A stretch of 64,000 bases of DNA from Bog-473 sp963737745 (GTDB taxonomy: Bacteria; Actinomycetota; Acidimicrobiia; Acidimicrobiales; RAAP-2), in the NCBI GenBank assembly GCA_963737745.1, contig CAVTTR010000008.1, forward strand, positions 72,742-136,741, in the 5' to 3' direction. This document shows, piece after piece, positions 38,426-48,393 of the stretch. Numbering within the stretch: the stretch's first letter is position 1; each line of letters begins with the position of its first letter. The notes beneath the pieces were generated by a model, which did no database searches, was not told the origin of the DNA, and worked only from the letters and a program-made list of their open reading frames with translations. Made by a program: the position numbers and the translations under genes.

Positions 38426-39410
38426 CTAGCCCACGGCGTGCTGCCAGCCGAAGCGGCCCAATTCCTCGTCGCCCAGGCGGCGCGCCGACGGATCGGCGCT
38501 GGCTACCCCGATCGGTAGCGGAGGTCGCAGTCCGGCCGCAGCGCAGCGTGCGGCGTACGTCCCGACCTTTTGGGGATCGATGGCCACAATGAGCTCGTAG
38601 TCCTCTCCCCCTCCGAGCGCCTCTTCGAGCGTGGCCCCCTCGGCCACCGGGACAGATTCCAAGGCGAATCCGACGCCCGAAGCGTCCGCCAGCCGGTGCA
38701 GGTCGAGTGCGAGGCCGTCGGAGACGTCGATGATGGCGTGGGCCCCGGCCAGACGGGCCGTCTCGCCCTCCGCCAATCGGGCTACCGGCCGCCGATAGGC
38801 CGCGGCCAGCGCCCGCTCGACCGATCCCCCACTCCGCCGATTCCATTTCGTCATGGGCCGGGTTGGCCCGAAGAACTCTCAATCCGGCGGCAGAACCCCC
38901 GCAAGGCCCGGTCACGAGCAGCGCATCACCGGGACGGGCGCCGGCCCTCTCCACGGCCGTTCCGTCATCCACCGTGCCCAGGACGGTCACCACCACGGTC
39001 AGCACCCCGCCCTCCGAGAGGTCACCTCCCACGACCGGGCAACCACTCTCCCTGGAAGCCTCGGCCACGCCTTGGGTGAGACCGAGAGTGACGTCGCCCT
39101 CGCCCCTGGGGACGCACAGGGCCACCAGCGCACCCACCGGTCGAGCACCCATGGCCGCCAGGTCGCTGACCGCCCCCATGAACGCCTTCCATCCCACGTC
39201 GGCGGGGCTACAGAGAGCGAGGTCGACGTGGACGCCCGCCACTACACTGTCTGTGGAGACAACGAGCGAGCCGCCGCCGGGCACTGTGATCACCGCCGCA
39301 TCGTCCCGGAGCCCGGTTTGCTCGATTCCACCTCCGAGCGTGCGGCGGATACGCTCCAACATCTCGTCTTCGACGAGACGAGGGTGGTGCCCAGATTTGG
39401 GGGAACTCAC
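38426..39410 (-). CDS. thiL: thiamine-monophosphate kinase, one frameshift
   Basis: Final kinase of thiamine diphosphate synthesis. The first part reads GLRDDAAVITVPGG, VVSTDSVVAGVHVD and GAVSDLAAMGARP; the second part, in another frame, reads IIDVSDGLALDLHRLA and GGGEDYELIVAI. The switch lies at a GGGG run near 38827-38830 (minus strand). Removing one G gives EWGSVERALAAAYRRPV in frame. The gene diverges from pckG with 62 bases between them. Confidence 0.92.
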
Positions 39411-39472
39411 GGCACATGCCTAGCATTGGAAGCCGTCGTACCGGCCGAGCTGAGGAGAAGAGCCAACACCCC

Positions 39473-41267
39473 ATGCCCCGATCCACGAATGCCAAACTCC
39501 TCGCCTGGGTGGATGAAGTCGCGGCAATCACCATGCCCGACCGCATCGAGTGGTGCGACGGCTCGGCCGACGAGTACGACCGCCTTTGCCAATTGCTCGT
39601 CGATGCCGGGACGTTCACCAAGCTTTCGGACGCCAAGCGGCCGAACAGCTACTGGGCCCACTCCGACCCCGGCGATGTCGCCCGGGTGGAGGACCGCACG
39701 TACATCTGCTCCGAGAAGGAGATCGACGCCGGCCCCACCAACAACTGGCGTGACCCGGCAGAAATGCGATCCGTCCTTTACGGTCTCATGGCCGGCTGCA
39801 TGCGGGGGCGCACGATGTACGTCGTTCCGTTCTCCATGGGACCTCTGGGCTCCGACATTGCCCACATCGGCGTCGAGCTGACCGACTCGCCCTATGTGGT
39901 GGTCTCCATGCGGATCATGACCCGCATGGGCGCCGGCGCACTCGAGGTGCTCGGTAGACGACGGTGAGTTCGTGCCCTGCGTGCACTCCGTCGGTGCGCC
40001 TCTCGAGCCGGGCCAGGCCGATGTCCCATGGCCCTGCGACGCCGAGAACAAGTACATCGTCCACTTTCCCGAGACGCGCGAGATCACGTCGTACGGCTCG
40101 GGATACGGCGGGAACGCCCTGCTCGGCAAGAAGTGCCTGGCCCTGCGCATCGCCTCGGTCATGGCCCGCGACGCAGGCTGGATGGCCGAGCACATGCTGA
40201 TCTTGAAGCTGACCTCGCCCGAGGGCGAAACCCGTTACGTGACGGGTGCCTTCCCCTCCGCCTGTGGCAAGACCAACCTGGCCATGCTCATTCCCTCGCT
40301 CGAGGGGTGGAAGGTCGAGACGGTGGGCGATGACATCTGCTGGATGAAATTTGGCCAGGACGGTCGCCTCTACGCCATCAACCCCGAATCGGGCTTCTTC
40401 GGGGTAGCGCCGGGGACCAACAGCCACACCAATCCCAACGCCATGCTCACCCTCGACGGGAACTGCATCTTCACCAATACCGCCATGACCGACGACGGCG
40501 ACGTGTGGTGGGAAGGCATGACCGATGAGACGCCGGCGCATCTCATCGACTGGAAGGGGCAGGACTGGACGCCCGCCTCGGGCACGCCAGCCTCGCACCC
40601 CAATGCGCGCTTCACCACCCCGGCCAGCCAGGACCCGGCGATCGCCCCGGAATGGGAAGATCCTCAGGGTGTGCCGATCTCGGCCATCCTCATGGGTGGT
40701 CGACGCGCCTCGGTCGTGCCGCTGGTCTTCCAGTCACGGGATTGGGACCACGGGGTGTTCCTGGGCTCGATCATGGCCTCGGAGACGACGGCCGCGGCCG
40801 CCGGTGCCGTCGGCAACCTCCGTCGGGATCCCTTCGCCATGCTGCCGTTCTGCGGTTACAACATGGCCGACTACTTCGCCCACTGGTTGGAGATCGGCGC
40901 TGCCGCACCCGATCAGGAGCTCCTCCCCAAGATCTTCTACGTCAACTGGTTCCGCAAGGACGACGAGGGCAAGTGGCTGTGGCCGGGCTACGGCGACAAC
41001 TCACGGGTGCTCGAATGGGTCTTCAATCGGGTCGTGGGCAAGGCAGATGCCATCGAGACGCCGATCGGTTCCGTCCCGACCGCCGGGGAGATCGACGTGG
41101 CCGGCCTGGACGTGAGCGAGGCCGACATGGCCGAGCTCTTGCGGGTCGATCCCACCGAATGGAAGGCAGAGATTCCGTCCATTCGCGAGTTCTACGCGCA
41201 GTTCGGAGACCGACTCCCGGCGGAACTGACCAAGGAGATCGACGCGCTCGAAGAGCGTTTGGGCTAG
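39473..41267 (+). CDS. pckG: GTP-dependent phosphoenolpyruvate carboxykinase, one frameshift
   Basis: Interconverts oxaloacetate and phosphoenolpyruvate in gluconeogenesis. The first 165 codons contain KRPNSYWAHSDPGDVARVEDRT and FSMGPLGSDIAHIGVELTDS. After one apparent extra A at about 39956 the next frame carries FVPCVHSVGAPLEPGQ, the P-loop FPSACGKTNLAMLIPS, EHMLILKLTSP and GSIMASETTAA. The break is not in a homopolymer, so a real mutation cannot be excluded, but both halves are fully conserved. GAGGAG upstream of ATG 39473 is a good ribosome site. Confidence 0.92.
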
Positions 41268-41329
41268 CCACACCGGCCACCCACACCTCAGGTAGGGCGA
41301 GGGCGCGCAGCCAGGGTGTCGGCCGTCCG

Positions 41330-42685
41330 TCAGCTACTGGCGGGAGGATGATGTCCCGGGACGTCACGGTTGGCTCGCGGCCAGCGCATGGCCCGTCGAC
41401 CGGTCACATACGTCAACCCGCCGATGCCGGCCAGGGCCGCCATCACGGCGTCGCCCTGCGGCAGCGTGAACGACACGATGACAGGGATGATGGAGCCCAC
41501 CACCCAGATGAGCTGTTGGCGGGTGGCAAAGCGGGCGAATGCCCGGCCCTGGGAGGCCTGGGGAATATAACGCTGCGTCATGGCGTCGAACGATGGCTGT
41601 GCGATGGCTCCCGCCAGCCCGACCATGAACGCCAGGAGAACCTGAGCCACCAAAGTTCCCCAGATGGCCGCGCCGAGAGAAGACAGCGCGATCAGCCAGA
41701 GAGCGGAAAGCAGGAGCTGCTGCTCGCTCAGGCGCTTGCGCAGACGTCCGAGGAGCACGAGGCCGACGATGGCCCCGGCCCCACTCGCACTCAAGGCCAA
41801 GCCGTAGATGTAGAGCCCGACCTTCAGGCGACGAAGGCCAAAGGCGAGGAGGAAGATCTGGAAGCCCTGGAGGCCGCGGATGATGGACATGGCCGACAGC
41901 CCCAACAGCACTTCGGGGTGGGCGACCGGTTGCAGGCGCGCCAGATCCGACGTGCGGTCGTCCACGGGAGCGTGAGGGTCGTCGAAGCCGTGCGGCGCGA
42001 ACATCTGCTCGGGCTGATCGAAGCGGGGCCGAGTGAATGTGGGTAACCGAACCCCCGCCACGGCGGCGCCGACAAAGACGAACGCGTCCACCCACAGAAG
42101 GGCGGACGACCCCCCGAGCTTCCAGATGAGTCCCCCCGGGAGCGCGACGACGAATCCGGCCACCGTACCGAGCAACGTCAGCCTGGCGTTGAGTGTGGCG
42201 TACTGCGTCTGCTCCCCGCTTTGGTCGGCCCCCGTCATCACGGCGACCTCGGGCACCAGCGCCCCCCGGGTGACGAGATACAACTTCGAGAGCACCAGGA
42301 CCAAGAACGCCAAAGGGAATAGCAAAAGTGAGTGCACGTGGAGGGCCATGAGCGGGCAGAGGACCGCACGACCAACGGCCGAGAACACCACCATGGCGCG
42401 CCGAGCCCCCCGGCTGCGGTCGATGAGCGGCCCGAGCAGGGGTGAGACGATGGCGAAGGGAGCAAGGGTGAAGAGCAAGTAGTAGAACACCTTGCTCTTC
42501 GCCTCGGTGGGCGAGATCGAGAAGAACAGCGATCCGGCCAGGGAAATCGTGACCAACGTGTCACCGGCCAGCATGGCTACCTGCACCAGGGACAGCCGGC
42601 CTATGGGCTTGGTCTGGTCGAACAGGTCATCTCGGGCCTGTCGAGCCATTTCCCGGAACTGCTCGATCCTGGCGGCCCTCGGCAC
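41330..42685 (-). CDS. MFS transporter
   Basis: An integral membrane protein of about 450 residues with around a dozen hydrophobic segments and the typical loop motif GPLIDRSRGARRAM after the second helix pair. The second half repeats the pattern (LLGRLRKRLSEQQLLLSALWLI). The substrate is unknown. An ATG at 42718 would overlap the divergent RAM gene, so GTG 42685 is preferred. It converges on pckG. Confidence 0.8.
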   Translation of the reverse strand: MPRAARIEQFREMARQARDDLFDQTKPIGRLSLVQVAMLAGDTLVTISLAGSLFFSISPTEAKSKVFYYLLFTLAPFAIVSPLLGPLIDRSRGARRAMVVFSAVGRAVLCPLMALHVHSLLLFPLAFLVLVLSKLYLVTRGALVPEVAVMTGADQSGEQTQYATLNARLTLLGTVAGFVVALPGGLIWKLGGSSALLWVDAFVFVGAAVAGVRLPTFTRPRFDQPEQMFAPHGFDDPHAPVDDRTSDLARLQPVAHPEVLLGLSAMSIIRGLQGFQIFLLAFGLRRLKVGLYIYGLALSASGAGAIVGLVLLGRLRKRLSEQQLLLSALWLIALSSLGAAIWGTLVAQVLLAFMVGLAGAIAQPSFDAMTQRYIPQASQGRAFARFATRQQLIWVVGSIIPVIVSFTLPQGDAVMAALAGIGGLTYVTGRRAMRWPRANRDVPGHHPPASS

Positions 42686-42706
42686 CCCATCAATGTACGG
42701 TGTGCC

Positions 42707-42943
42707 ATGGCCGTCCATGCGTACGTGCTGATTCAGACCGAAGTGGGCAAGGCAGCCAGCGTGGCACGTCAGATCGGGGAGATCGCCGGCGTGGTGGCGG
42801 CAGACGACGTGACCGGGCCGTATGACGTGATCGCGCGGGTCGAAGCTTCCTCGGTCGACGAGCTGGGACGCCTCGTGGTCAGCCAGGTTCAGTTGATCGA
42901 GGGCATCACCCGGACGCTGACCTGCCCGGTCGTGAACCTCTAA
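42707..42943 (+). CDS. stand-alone Lrp/AsnC ligand-binding (RAM) domain protein
   Basis: A 78-residue protein, HAYVLIQTEVGKAASVARQI then GPYDVIARVEASSVDELGRL, matching the effector-binding RAM domain of Lrp/AsnC regulators without the DNA-binding helix-turn-helix. Such proteins oligomerise and are thought to sense amino acids. It is divergent from the MFS gene and may be co-regulated with it. Confidence 0.85.
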   Translation: MAVHAYVLIQTEVGKAASVARQIGEIAGVVAADDVTGPYDVIARVEASSVDELGRLVVSQVQLIEGITRTLTCPVVNL

Positions 42944-43127
42944 GGTCCCGCATCGCTGAGTCCGGCGTACGGAGTCCGCTCTCGCCGGGCCGGCCGTCGC
43001 CGAGAACCCCGGGACATGGTTTTCGAGAAAGCATACGGCCCGGTCAGGTTAATTGTCGCAAGCGCTCCCGACCCGAATCGTCGTACCTACGGCCGACCAC
43101 GAGTGATCGGCAGCCGCCACCAGGCCA

Positions 43128-43607
43128 TCACAGATCAGGACTCGTGACCTCGTCCTGTCGGCGTCCGCCCCAATGCATCCGCACGTCGGGCTGTCCCTCC
43201 TCGTTCCCACTGCCATCGGTGCGGATCACCTCCTCGAAGCCGGCCCGGGCATACAAGGCGATGGCTCGATGGTTTGCCTCGAATACCCAGAGCGATAGGC
43301 CCTCGGGATGCTCGGCCATGGCTCGGGCGAGCAACGAACGTCCGATGCCGCGGCCCTGTTGTTCGGGCGCGACGTAGAGATGGTCGAGCCACCCGTCTTT
43401 GACCGCCGAGAACCCGACGAGGACCCCGTCGACCTCGGCCACCGTCACCTGACTCGAGGGCAAGACCTGCTGGCTGAAGAAGGCTCGATCCTCCACGTCG
43501 GTGTGGAGCAGGGGCAGGTACCGCATTTCGGCGCGCGCCCGCTGAAAAACGTCGGTGACTGCTGTGCCGTCCGACGCCGAGGTCATCCGGAACGTGACCG
43601 ACACCAC
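43128..43607 (-). CDS. GNAT family N-acetyltransferase
   Basis: A 159-residue acetyltransferase with the acetyl-CoA motif LYVAPEQQGRGIGRSLLARA (motif A, Q/R-x-x-G-x-G/A) and LWVFEANHRAIALYARAGFEE (motif B). The substrate is unknown. It starts 3 bases after the racemase stop and may be its operon partner. Confidence 0.88.
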   Translation of the reverse strand: MVSVTFRMTSASDGTAVTDVFQRARAEMRYLPLLHTDVEDRAFFSQQVLPSSQVTVAEVDGVLVGFSAVKDGWLDHLYVAPEQQGRGIGRSLLARAMAEHPEGLSLWVFEANHRAIALYARAGFEEVIRTDGSGNEEGQPDVRMHWGGRRQDEVTSPDL

Positions 43608-43610
43608 GGC

Positions 43611-44789
43611 CTAACTCAGTGCACCTGTCTGGCGCAGTGCAGCCACCGTCCCCTCGTCGATCCCCCACTCGAGCAGACCCGACACCGTGTCCGCACCGGG
43701 GAACGAGGGCGGTTTGCTGATGGACGACGGGGTGCGACTGAACCGCGGGGTCGGGGCCGCCTGCATTCGGCCATCGACCTCGACAAACGTGCCACGCACT
43801 TCGTTGTGTGGGTGCAGGTGCGCTTCCCACGGTGAGAGAACGGCCACGGCGCAGGCATCAGTCCCGTCAAAGATTGCCGTCCACTCATCGCGGGTCTTGG
43901 TGGCGAAGACAGCCGCATAGCGTTCCTTCCACTTCGGCCAGTTGCTCTTGTCGTTCTGCTCACGCCCGGCGAACTCGGGGTCATCGGCCAAACCCAGACC
44001 ATCAAGCAACTCGTCGTAGAAGTTGGCCTCGATGGCCCCTACGGCGAAGTACTTCCCATCAGCGGTCTCGTAGACCTCGTAGAAGGGAGCTCCCGTGTCG
44101 AGGACATTCGAACCACGCTCCTCGCTCCAGGCGCCGACCCCGTGGAACGCATGGACCATGGTCATGAGGGACGCTGCGCCATCGACCATGGCCACGTCCA
44201 CCACTTGGCCCTCACCTGAGCGGGAGGACTCCAACAGGGCCGAGACCATACCGAAGGCGAGCAGCATGCCCCCGCCCCCGAAGTCACCCACCAGGTTCAA
44301 CGGGGGAACGGGCGGCGACCCCGCTCGACCAAGGGGCCACAGGGCGCCACCGAGGGCGATGTAGTCAATGTCGTGACCGGCCATGTGGGCCATGGGCCCC
44401 TCCTGACCCCATCCGGTCATGCGGCCATAGACGAGAGCCCGATTTCGGGCCAGGCAGGCATCGGGACCCAACCCGAGACGCTCGGCCACGCCAGGTCGGA
44501 ATCCTTCGATCAGCCCGTCGGCCTGCTCGACCAGGGTCAGCACGAGCTCGACGGCATCTGGGTGTTTCAAGTCGATGCCCACCGAGATGCGGCTTCGGTT
44601 GAGGAAGTTCCAGTACGACTCGGCGGTCTCGTCGGCCCGCTCGGGCGCACCCGGTGGGGCGCGCTCGAGCCGGATGACCTGCGCCCCGGCGTCAGCCAGC
44701 ATCATGGAGGCGTAGGGAGCGGGACCGAGCCCCGCCAGCTCGACGATCTTGATTCCGTTGAGCGGCCCAGTCCTCAACGATTGCACCAT
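43611..44789 (-). CDS. alpha-methylacyl-CoA racemase (CaiB/BaiF family)
   Basis: Family III CoA-transferase fold enzyme, probably racemising 2-methylacyl-CoA in branched fatty acid or sterol side-chain breakdown. MVQSLRTGPLNGIKIVELAG opens the protein. The catalytic set expected for the AMACR group is visible: His in GHDIDYIALGGAL, Asp in NLVGDFGGGGM and Glu in DTGAPFYEVYETADGKYF. ATG 44789 is chosen at the family N-terminus. It diverges from the galactokinase gene. Confidence 0.88.
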   Translation of the reverse strand: MVQSLRTGPLNGIKIVELAGLGPAPYASMMLADAGAQVIRLERAPPGAPERADETAESYWNFLNRSRISVGIDLKHPDAVELVLTLVEQADGLIEGFRPGVAERLGLGPDACLARNRALVYGRMTGWGQEGPMAHMAGHDIDYIALGGALWPLGRAGSPPVPPLNLVGDFGGGGMLLAFGMVSALLESSRSGEGQVVDVAMVDGAASLMTMVHAFHGVGAWSEERGSNVLDTGAPFYEVYETADGKYFAVGAIEANFYDELLDGLGLADDPEFAGREQNDKSNWPKWKERYAAVFATKTRDEWTAIFDGTDACAVAVLSPWEAHLHPHNEVRGTFVEVDGRMQAAPTPRFSRTPSSISKPPSFPGADTVSGLLEWGIDEGTVAALRQTGALS

Positions 44790-44834
44790 TCGAGGATCGT
44801 CCCCCGAGGGACCCGCAGGGGTCAAGCTGGGGCC

Positions 44835-45860
44835 ATGCGTATCGCTCGTGCACCGGGACGGATCACCCTCATGGGCGACCACACCGACTACAACCAGGGC
44901 CTCTCACTCGCCATGGCCATCGACCTGGCGACCGAAGTCAGCTTCACCCCCAAGGTGGGAAGTTTTCTGGTCGGCGTGACCACCGACCAATTCGCCGAAC
45001 CGTGGGAGATCACACTGGGAAAGATCAGCCCGACCCAGCCTGCGGCGGCTGCTCTCGTGGCGGCCCTCGTCGCCCTGGTTCGCCCGGCCTCGGGCGGCAG
45101 CATGAAGGTAACAAGCACCATCCCCGTGGGAGCCGGGCTCTCTTCGAGCGCCGCCTTCTCGGTGGCCTGTTTACTTGCCCTCGGGTTGGACCAGGACCCG
45201 CTGTCGCTGGCCAGGTCCTGCCAGAGAGCCGAAGAAGCCGCCGGATCCCGAGTCGGCCTGCTCGACCCCATGGCCATCATCGGTGCGCAGGCGGACCACG
45301 GTCTCGCCATCGACTTCGCCACGCTCGAGACCCATGCGGTCGCTATCCCCGACGCGGCGGCCTTTGTCGTGGTGCACTGCGGTGTGAGTCGCGACCTCGG
45401 CACCTCGCTCTACGCCGACCGTCGGGCCGAGTGCGAGATGGCCGCAAATCACATAGGCCAAGCGCTCGGGCTGTGCACGCTCGGCGACCTGAGTGCGCTC
45501 CCCGGTTCGGTGTTGCGGCGCCGAGCCCGTCATGTGATCACCGAGTGCGCGCGTGTGTCAGAAGTCGAGCGCCTCTTGGGCCGAGGCAATCTGAGAGGTG
45601 TGGGTGCGCTCATGATCGAGGGGCACCGCAGTCTGGCCGAGGACTTCAGGGTCTCCATTCCCGCCCTGGACGAGCTGGTCGATCGGCTGGCAAAAACTCC
45701 GGGCGTCTACGGGGCCCGCATGACCGGTGGTGGATTCGGCGGTTGCGCCGTCGCGCTCTGCGAGCCGGACTCACCAGCTCTCAACGTGAAGAACTACGGT
45801 TCCCTGCGGGCCTGGACGGTCCGCCCGTCGGCCGGAGCCGAGGTGCGCTCGCGTCCCTGA
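44835..45860 (+). CDS. galK: galactokinase-like GHMP kinase
   Basis: A 341-residue sugar kinase with the galactokinase signature GRITLMGDHTDYNQG at residues 8-22, the ATP loop PVGAGLSSSAAFSVA and the C-terminal MTGGGFGGCAVAL. Galactose is the likely substrate, but no other Leloir-pathway gene is nearby, so another sugar is possible. The start ATG 44835 is 45 bases from the divergent racemase gene. Confidence 0.82.
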   Translation: MRIARAPGRITLMGDHTDYNQGLSLAMAIDLATEVSFTPKVGSFLVGVTTDQFAEPWEITLGKISPTQPAAAALVAALVALVRPASGGSMKVTSTIPVGAGLSSSAAFSVACLLALGLDQDPLSLARSCQRAEEAAGSRVGLLDPMAIIGAQADHGLAIDFATLETHAVAIPDAAAFVVVHCGVSRDLGTSLYADRRAECEMAANHIGQALGLCTLGDLSALPGSVLRRRARHVITECARVSEVERLLGRGNLRGVGALMIEGHRSLAEDFRVSIPALDELVDRLAKTPGVYGARMTGGGFGGCAVALCEPDSPALNVKNYGSLRAWTVRPSAGAEVRSRP

Positions 45861-45901
45861 CACCGCCGCGCCAACCCTCAGACCTCAGCCCTCAGCCCTG
45901 A

Positions 45902-45939
45902 GAGTCCAGTTTCCCTGACAAGAGTCAGTCTCCGGACTC
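45902..45939. terminator. candidate bidirectional terminator
   Basis: Nested inverted repeats GAGTCC (45902-45907) with GGACTC (45934-45939) and CTGAC with GTCAG inside them lie between the convergent galK and trpD genes, overlapping the trpD stop. No U-run follows, so this is tentative. Confidence 0.3.
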
Positions 45940-46986
45940 GGAGGCGGCGGCTTGTGAGGTGGCGATGAGCGCTTCGAGCGCTGCCTCGGCTCGGCCCCCA
46001 TCAAGGGACTCATTGGCCAGTTGTACGCCGGGGGCGAGAGCGTCCACGCGCCCGATCACCATGAGGGCCGCGGCAGCGTTGAGCACCCCGATATCACGGT
46101 TCGGTCCCCCTGCACCCGAGAGCACTGAGCGGATGGCGGCGGCATTGAAGGCGGCGTCTCCCCCTCGAAGGTCGTCCATGCTGGCGGGGGCGAACCCCAA
46201 TGTTCCAGGGTCGATCCGCCACTCCGAGAGCTCAAAGGCTCCGGCGCCGTCTCCATTGAGCTCGAGCACGGTGGAGGGCGACGTCACGCTGAGCTCGTCG
46301 AGCCCATCGTCGGCGTAAATGATCATGGCGCGCCGGCTGCCCGTCGACCCCAACACGTGTGCCATGGTCGTTGCCATGGCCGGATCATTGACTCCCACCA
46401 GTTGATGGCGCGTGCGGGCCGGGTTGGTGAGGGGACCGAGGAAGTTGAAGATCGTCGGCACGCCCAGCTCGCGCCGGATAGGCGCCACGTAACGCATCGC
46501 CGGATGAAAGCGCTGCGCAAAACAAAAGCCGATACCCGCATCGGCGATGCAGCGGGCCACGCCGACCGGACCGATCTCGATGGCCACCCCGAGGGACTCG
46601 AGCACGTCGGCGGAGCCCACCGACGACGAGGCCGAACGCCCCCCGTGCTTGCAAACCGTCACACCGCATCCGGCGACTATCAAAGAGGCCAAGGTGGTCA
46701 CATTGATGCTGCTGAGCCGATCTCCCCCCGTGCCGACCAGGTCGACCACCTTGTCGGGGCCGGCGGGGAGGACGAGGGGTACCGCCGCCGACACCATGGC
46801 GCGGGCCAGTCCCGTCACTTCGGGCACCGTTTCGCCCTTGGCATGTAGCAGCGTGAGGAACGCACCGATCTGGGCCGCCGTGGCCTCGCCGGCCAATACG
46901 GAACCCAAAATGACTTCGGCCTCTTCCTCGGTTAGGGATTCCCGGCGAACGAGGCGGCTCAAGATGTCCGGCCACGTGATCGTCAT
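45925..46986 (-). CDS. trpD: anthranilate phosphoribosyltransferase
   Basis: Second step of tryptophan synthesis. The 353-residue protein has VVDLVGTGGDRLSSINVTTL (PRPP-binding GTGGD at 85-89), VCKHGGRSASSSVGSADVLE and FCFAQRFHPAMRYVAPIRREL. ATG 46986 matches the family N-terminus. No other trp gene is adjacent. It starts 7 bases after the acyl-CoA dehydrogenase stop, so the two may share a transcript. Confidence 0.95.
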   Translation of the reverse strand: MTITWPDILSRLVRRESLTEEEAEVILGSVLAGEATAAQIGAFLTLLHAKGETVPEVTGLARAMVSAAVPLVLPAGPDKVVDLVGTGGDRLSSINVTTLASLIVAGCGVTVCKHGGRSASSSVGSADVLESLGVAIEIGPVGVARCIADAGIGFCFAQRFHPAMRYVAPIRRELGVPTIFNFLGPLTNPARTRHQLVGVNDPAMATTMAHVLGSTGSRRAMIIYADDGLDELSVTSPSTVLELNGDGAGAFELSEWRIDPGTLGFAPASMDDLRGGDAAFNAAAIRSVLSGAGGPNRDIGVLNAAAALMVIGRVDALAPGVQLANESLDGGRAEAALEALIATSQAAASESGD

Positions 46987-46993
46987 CGCCACT

Positions 46994-48169
46994 TCAGTTC
47001 CACCACAAATCCCGCTCGAGGACGCCGCGCGCAATCAGGCCGAGCTGGACCTGGGACGTGCCTTCGACGATCGTCAGTTGCTTGGCGTCGCGATACCACT
47101 GCTCCGTCGGATGATCCTCCATGTACCCCGCAGCACCCAGAAGCTGGACGGCCAGAGAGGAGGCCCGCACGGCAAGCTCGGTGGCGTGGTATTTGGCCAT
47201 GGAGAGAAACGGGACGTCCTCTTTGGTGTATCTCTCCTGGTCAGCGAGGACGGCAGCCCGGTACGTCAGGAGGCGAGCCGCCTCAATGTCCACGGCGCAC
47301 TTGGCGATCTCCCACTGGATGCCCTGAAAGTCGGCGATCTTCTGCCCGAAGGCCTCGCGCTGCTGGACGTACTCGGTGGCATACATGAGTGCGCCCTCGG
47401 CCAGCCCAATGCCCCGAGCCGCCACGATGGGACGCATGGCGTTGAGACCCAGCATGGCCAGGCGGAAGCCGCCGACCTCGCCAATGACGTTCTCGGGCGG
47501 CACGCGCACGCCGGTGAGGATGAGCTCGCCGGTATCGACGCCCTTGACGCCCATTTTGTGATCGGTGCGACCCACGTCGACCCCGTCCCACGTGCGCTCG
47601 ACGATGAAGGCGGTGATCGAATCGTGAGCCCGACTCGTCGGCTCGCTCGTCTTGGCGAACACGGTGTACCAGTCGGCCTCACGCACGCCCGACATCCAGC
47701 ATTTCGTGCCGTCGAGGATCCAGCCACCCGGCGTCGCACCGTCGGGCACACCCCGCGTGCGCATACCCATGACATCACTTCCCGCCTGCGGCTCGGAGAG
47801 TCCGAAGGACGCACGCTGGCTGCCCTCGGCGATGCCGGGCAGGTACCGCTTCTTCTGCGCCTCCGTACCGGCAATCATGATGGCGCCCGTCGGCAGGCGG
47901 GTCAGCAGCAGCATGAGAGCAGCGGCGTTCGAGTACTTGGCCACCTCTTCGATGGCGACGGTCAGACCGAGGATCCCGGCGCCTGAGCCCCCGTATTCGG
48001 TCGGGATGCAGAGACCGAGCAGTCCGGCGTCTCGAAACGCGTCGAAGATGTCTTGAGGATAGGTCCCCTCTGTGTCGATGGAGCGGGCGCGGGGTTGCAC
48101 CTTGTCTTGAGCCAAGCGACGCACCGAAATTTGCAGCTCAATCAGCTCGTCCGGGAGATCAAAATCCAC
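46994..48169 (-). CDS. acyl-CoA dehydrogenase
   Basis: A 391-residue flavoprotein of the ACAD family that dehydrogenates acyl-CoA in beta-oxidation or branched-chain breakdown. GLCIPTEYGGSGAGIL, FGLSEPQAGSDVMGM, QREAFGQKIADFQGIQWEIA and GAAGYMEDHPTEQWYRDAK are typical, and the catalytic glutamate region near IVEGTSQVQ is present. Its chain-length preference is unknown. The LCP gene diverges from it. Confidence 0.93.
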   Translation of the reverse strand: MDFDLPDELIELQISVRRLAQDKVQPRARSIDTEGTYPQDIFDAFRDAGLLGLCIPTEYGGSGAGILGLTVAIEEVAKYSNAAALMLLLTRLPTGAIMIAGTEAQKKRYLPGIAEGSQRASFGLSEPQAGSDVMGMRTRGVPDGATPGGWILDGTKCWMSGVREADWYTVFAKTSEPTSRAHDSITAFIVERTWDGVDVGRTDHKMGVKGVDTGELILTGVRVPPENVIGEVGGFRLAMLGLNAMRPIVAARGIGLAEGALMYATEYVQQREAFGQKIADFQGIQWEIAKCAVDIEAARLLTYRAAVLADQERYTKEDVPFLSMAKYHATELAVRASSLAVQLLGAAGYMEDHPTEQWYRDAKQLTIVEGTSQVQLGLIARGVLERDLWWN

Positions 48170-48393
48170 CGGCGAAGGCTATCGGAGGGTCCTGCCATGT
48201 ATTTTCTCTCCCTTGACTCCCGACGAGGAACCCGATGAGGCCACCGACACGACACCAACTGGTCCATCTGAGGCCGCGGGAGCACTGAACGAGCCGGACT
48301 CCGCCGACGAATTACCCACCGACACGCCGCAGACACCAGCGGACGAGCCGATCCCTCAAGACGCCACCGCCGAAGCAAACGCCGAGGAAGCAT

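Noticed and set aside
42686..42718. ATG 42718 as the start of the MFS gene
   Set aside because: It would overlap the divergent RAM-domain gene; GTG 42685 removes the overlap and keeps all membrane segments.
42944..43127. Possible small gene or RNA between the RAM and GNAT genes
   Set aside because: No start with a ribosome site and no stable structure beyond short direct repeats of GAGTCCG.
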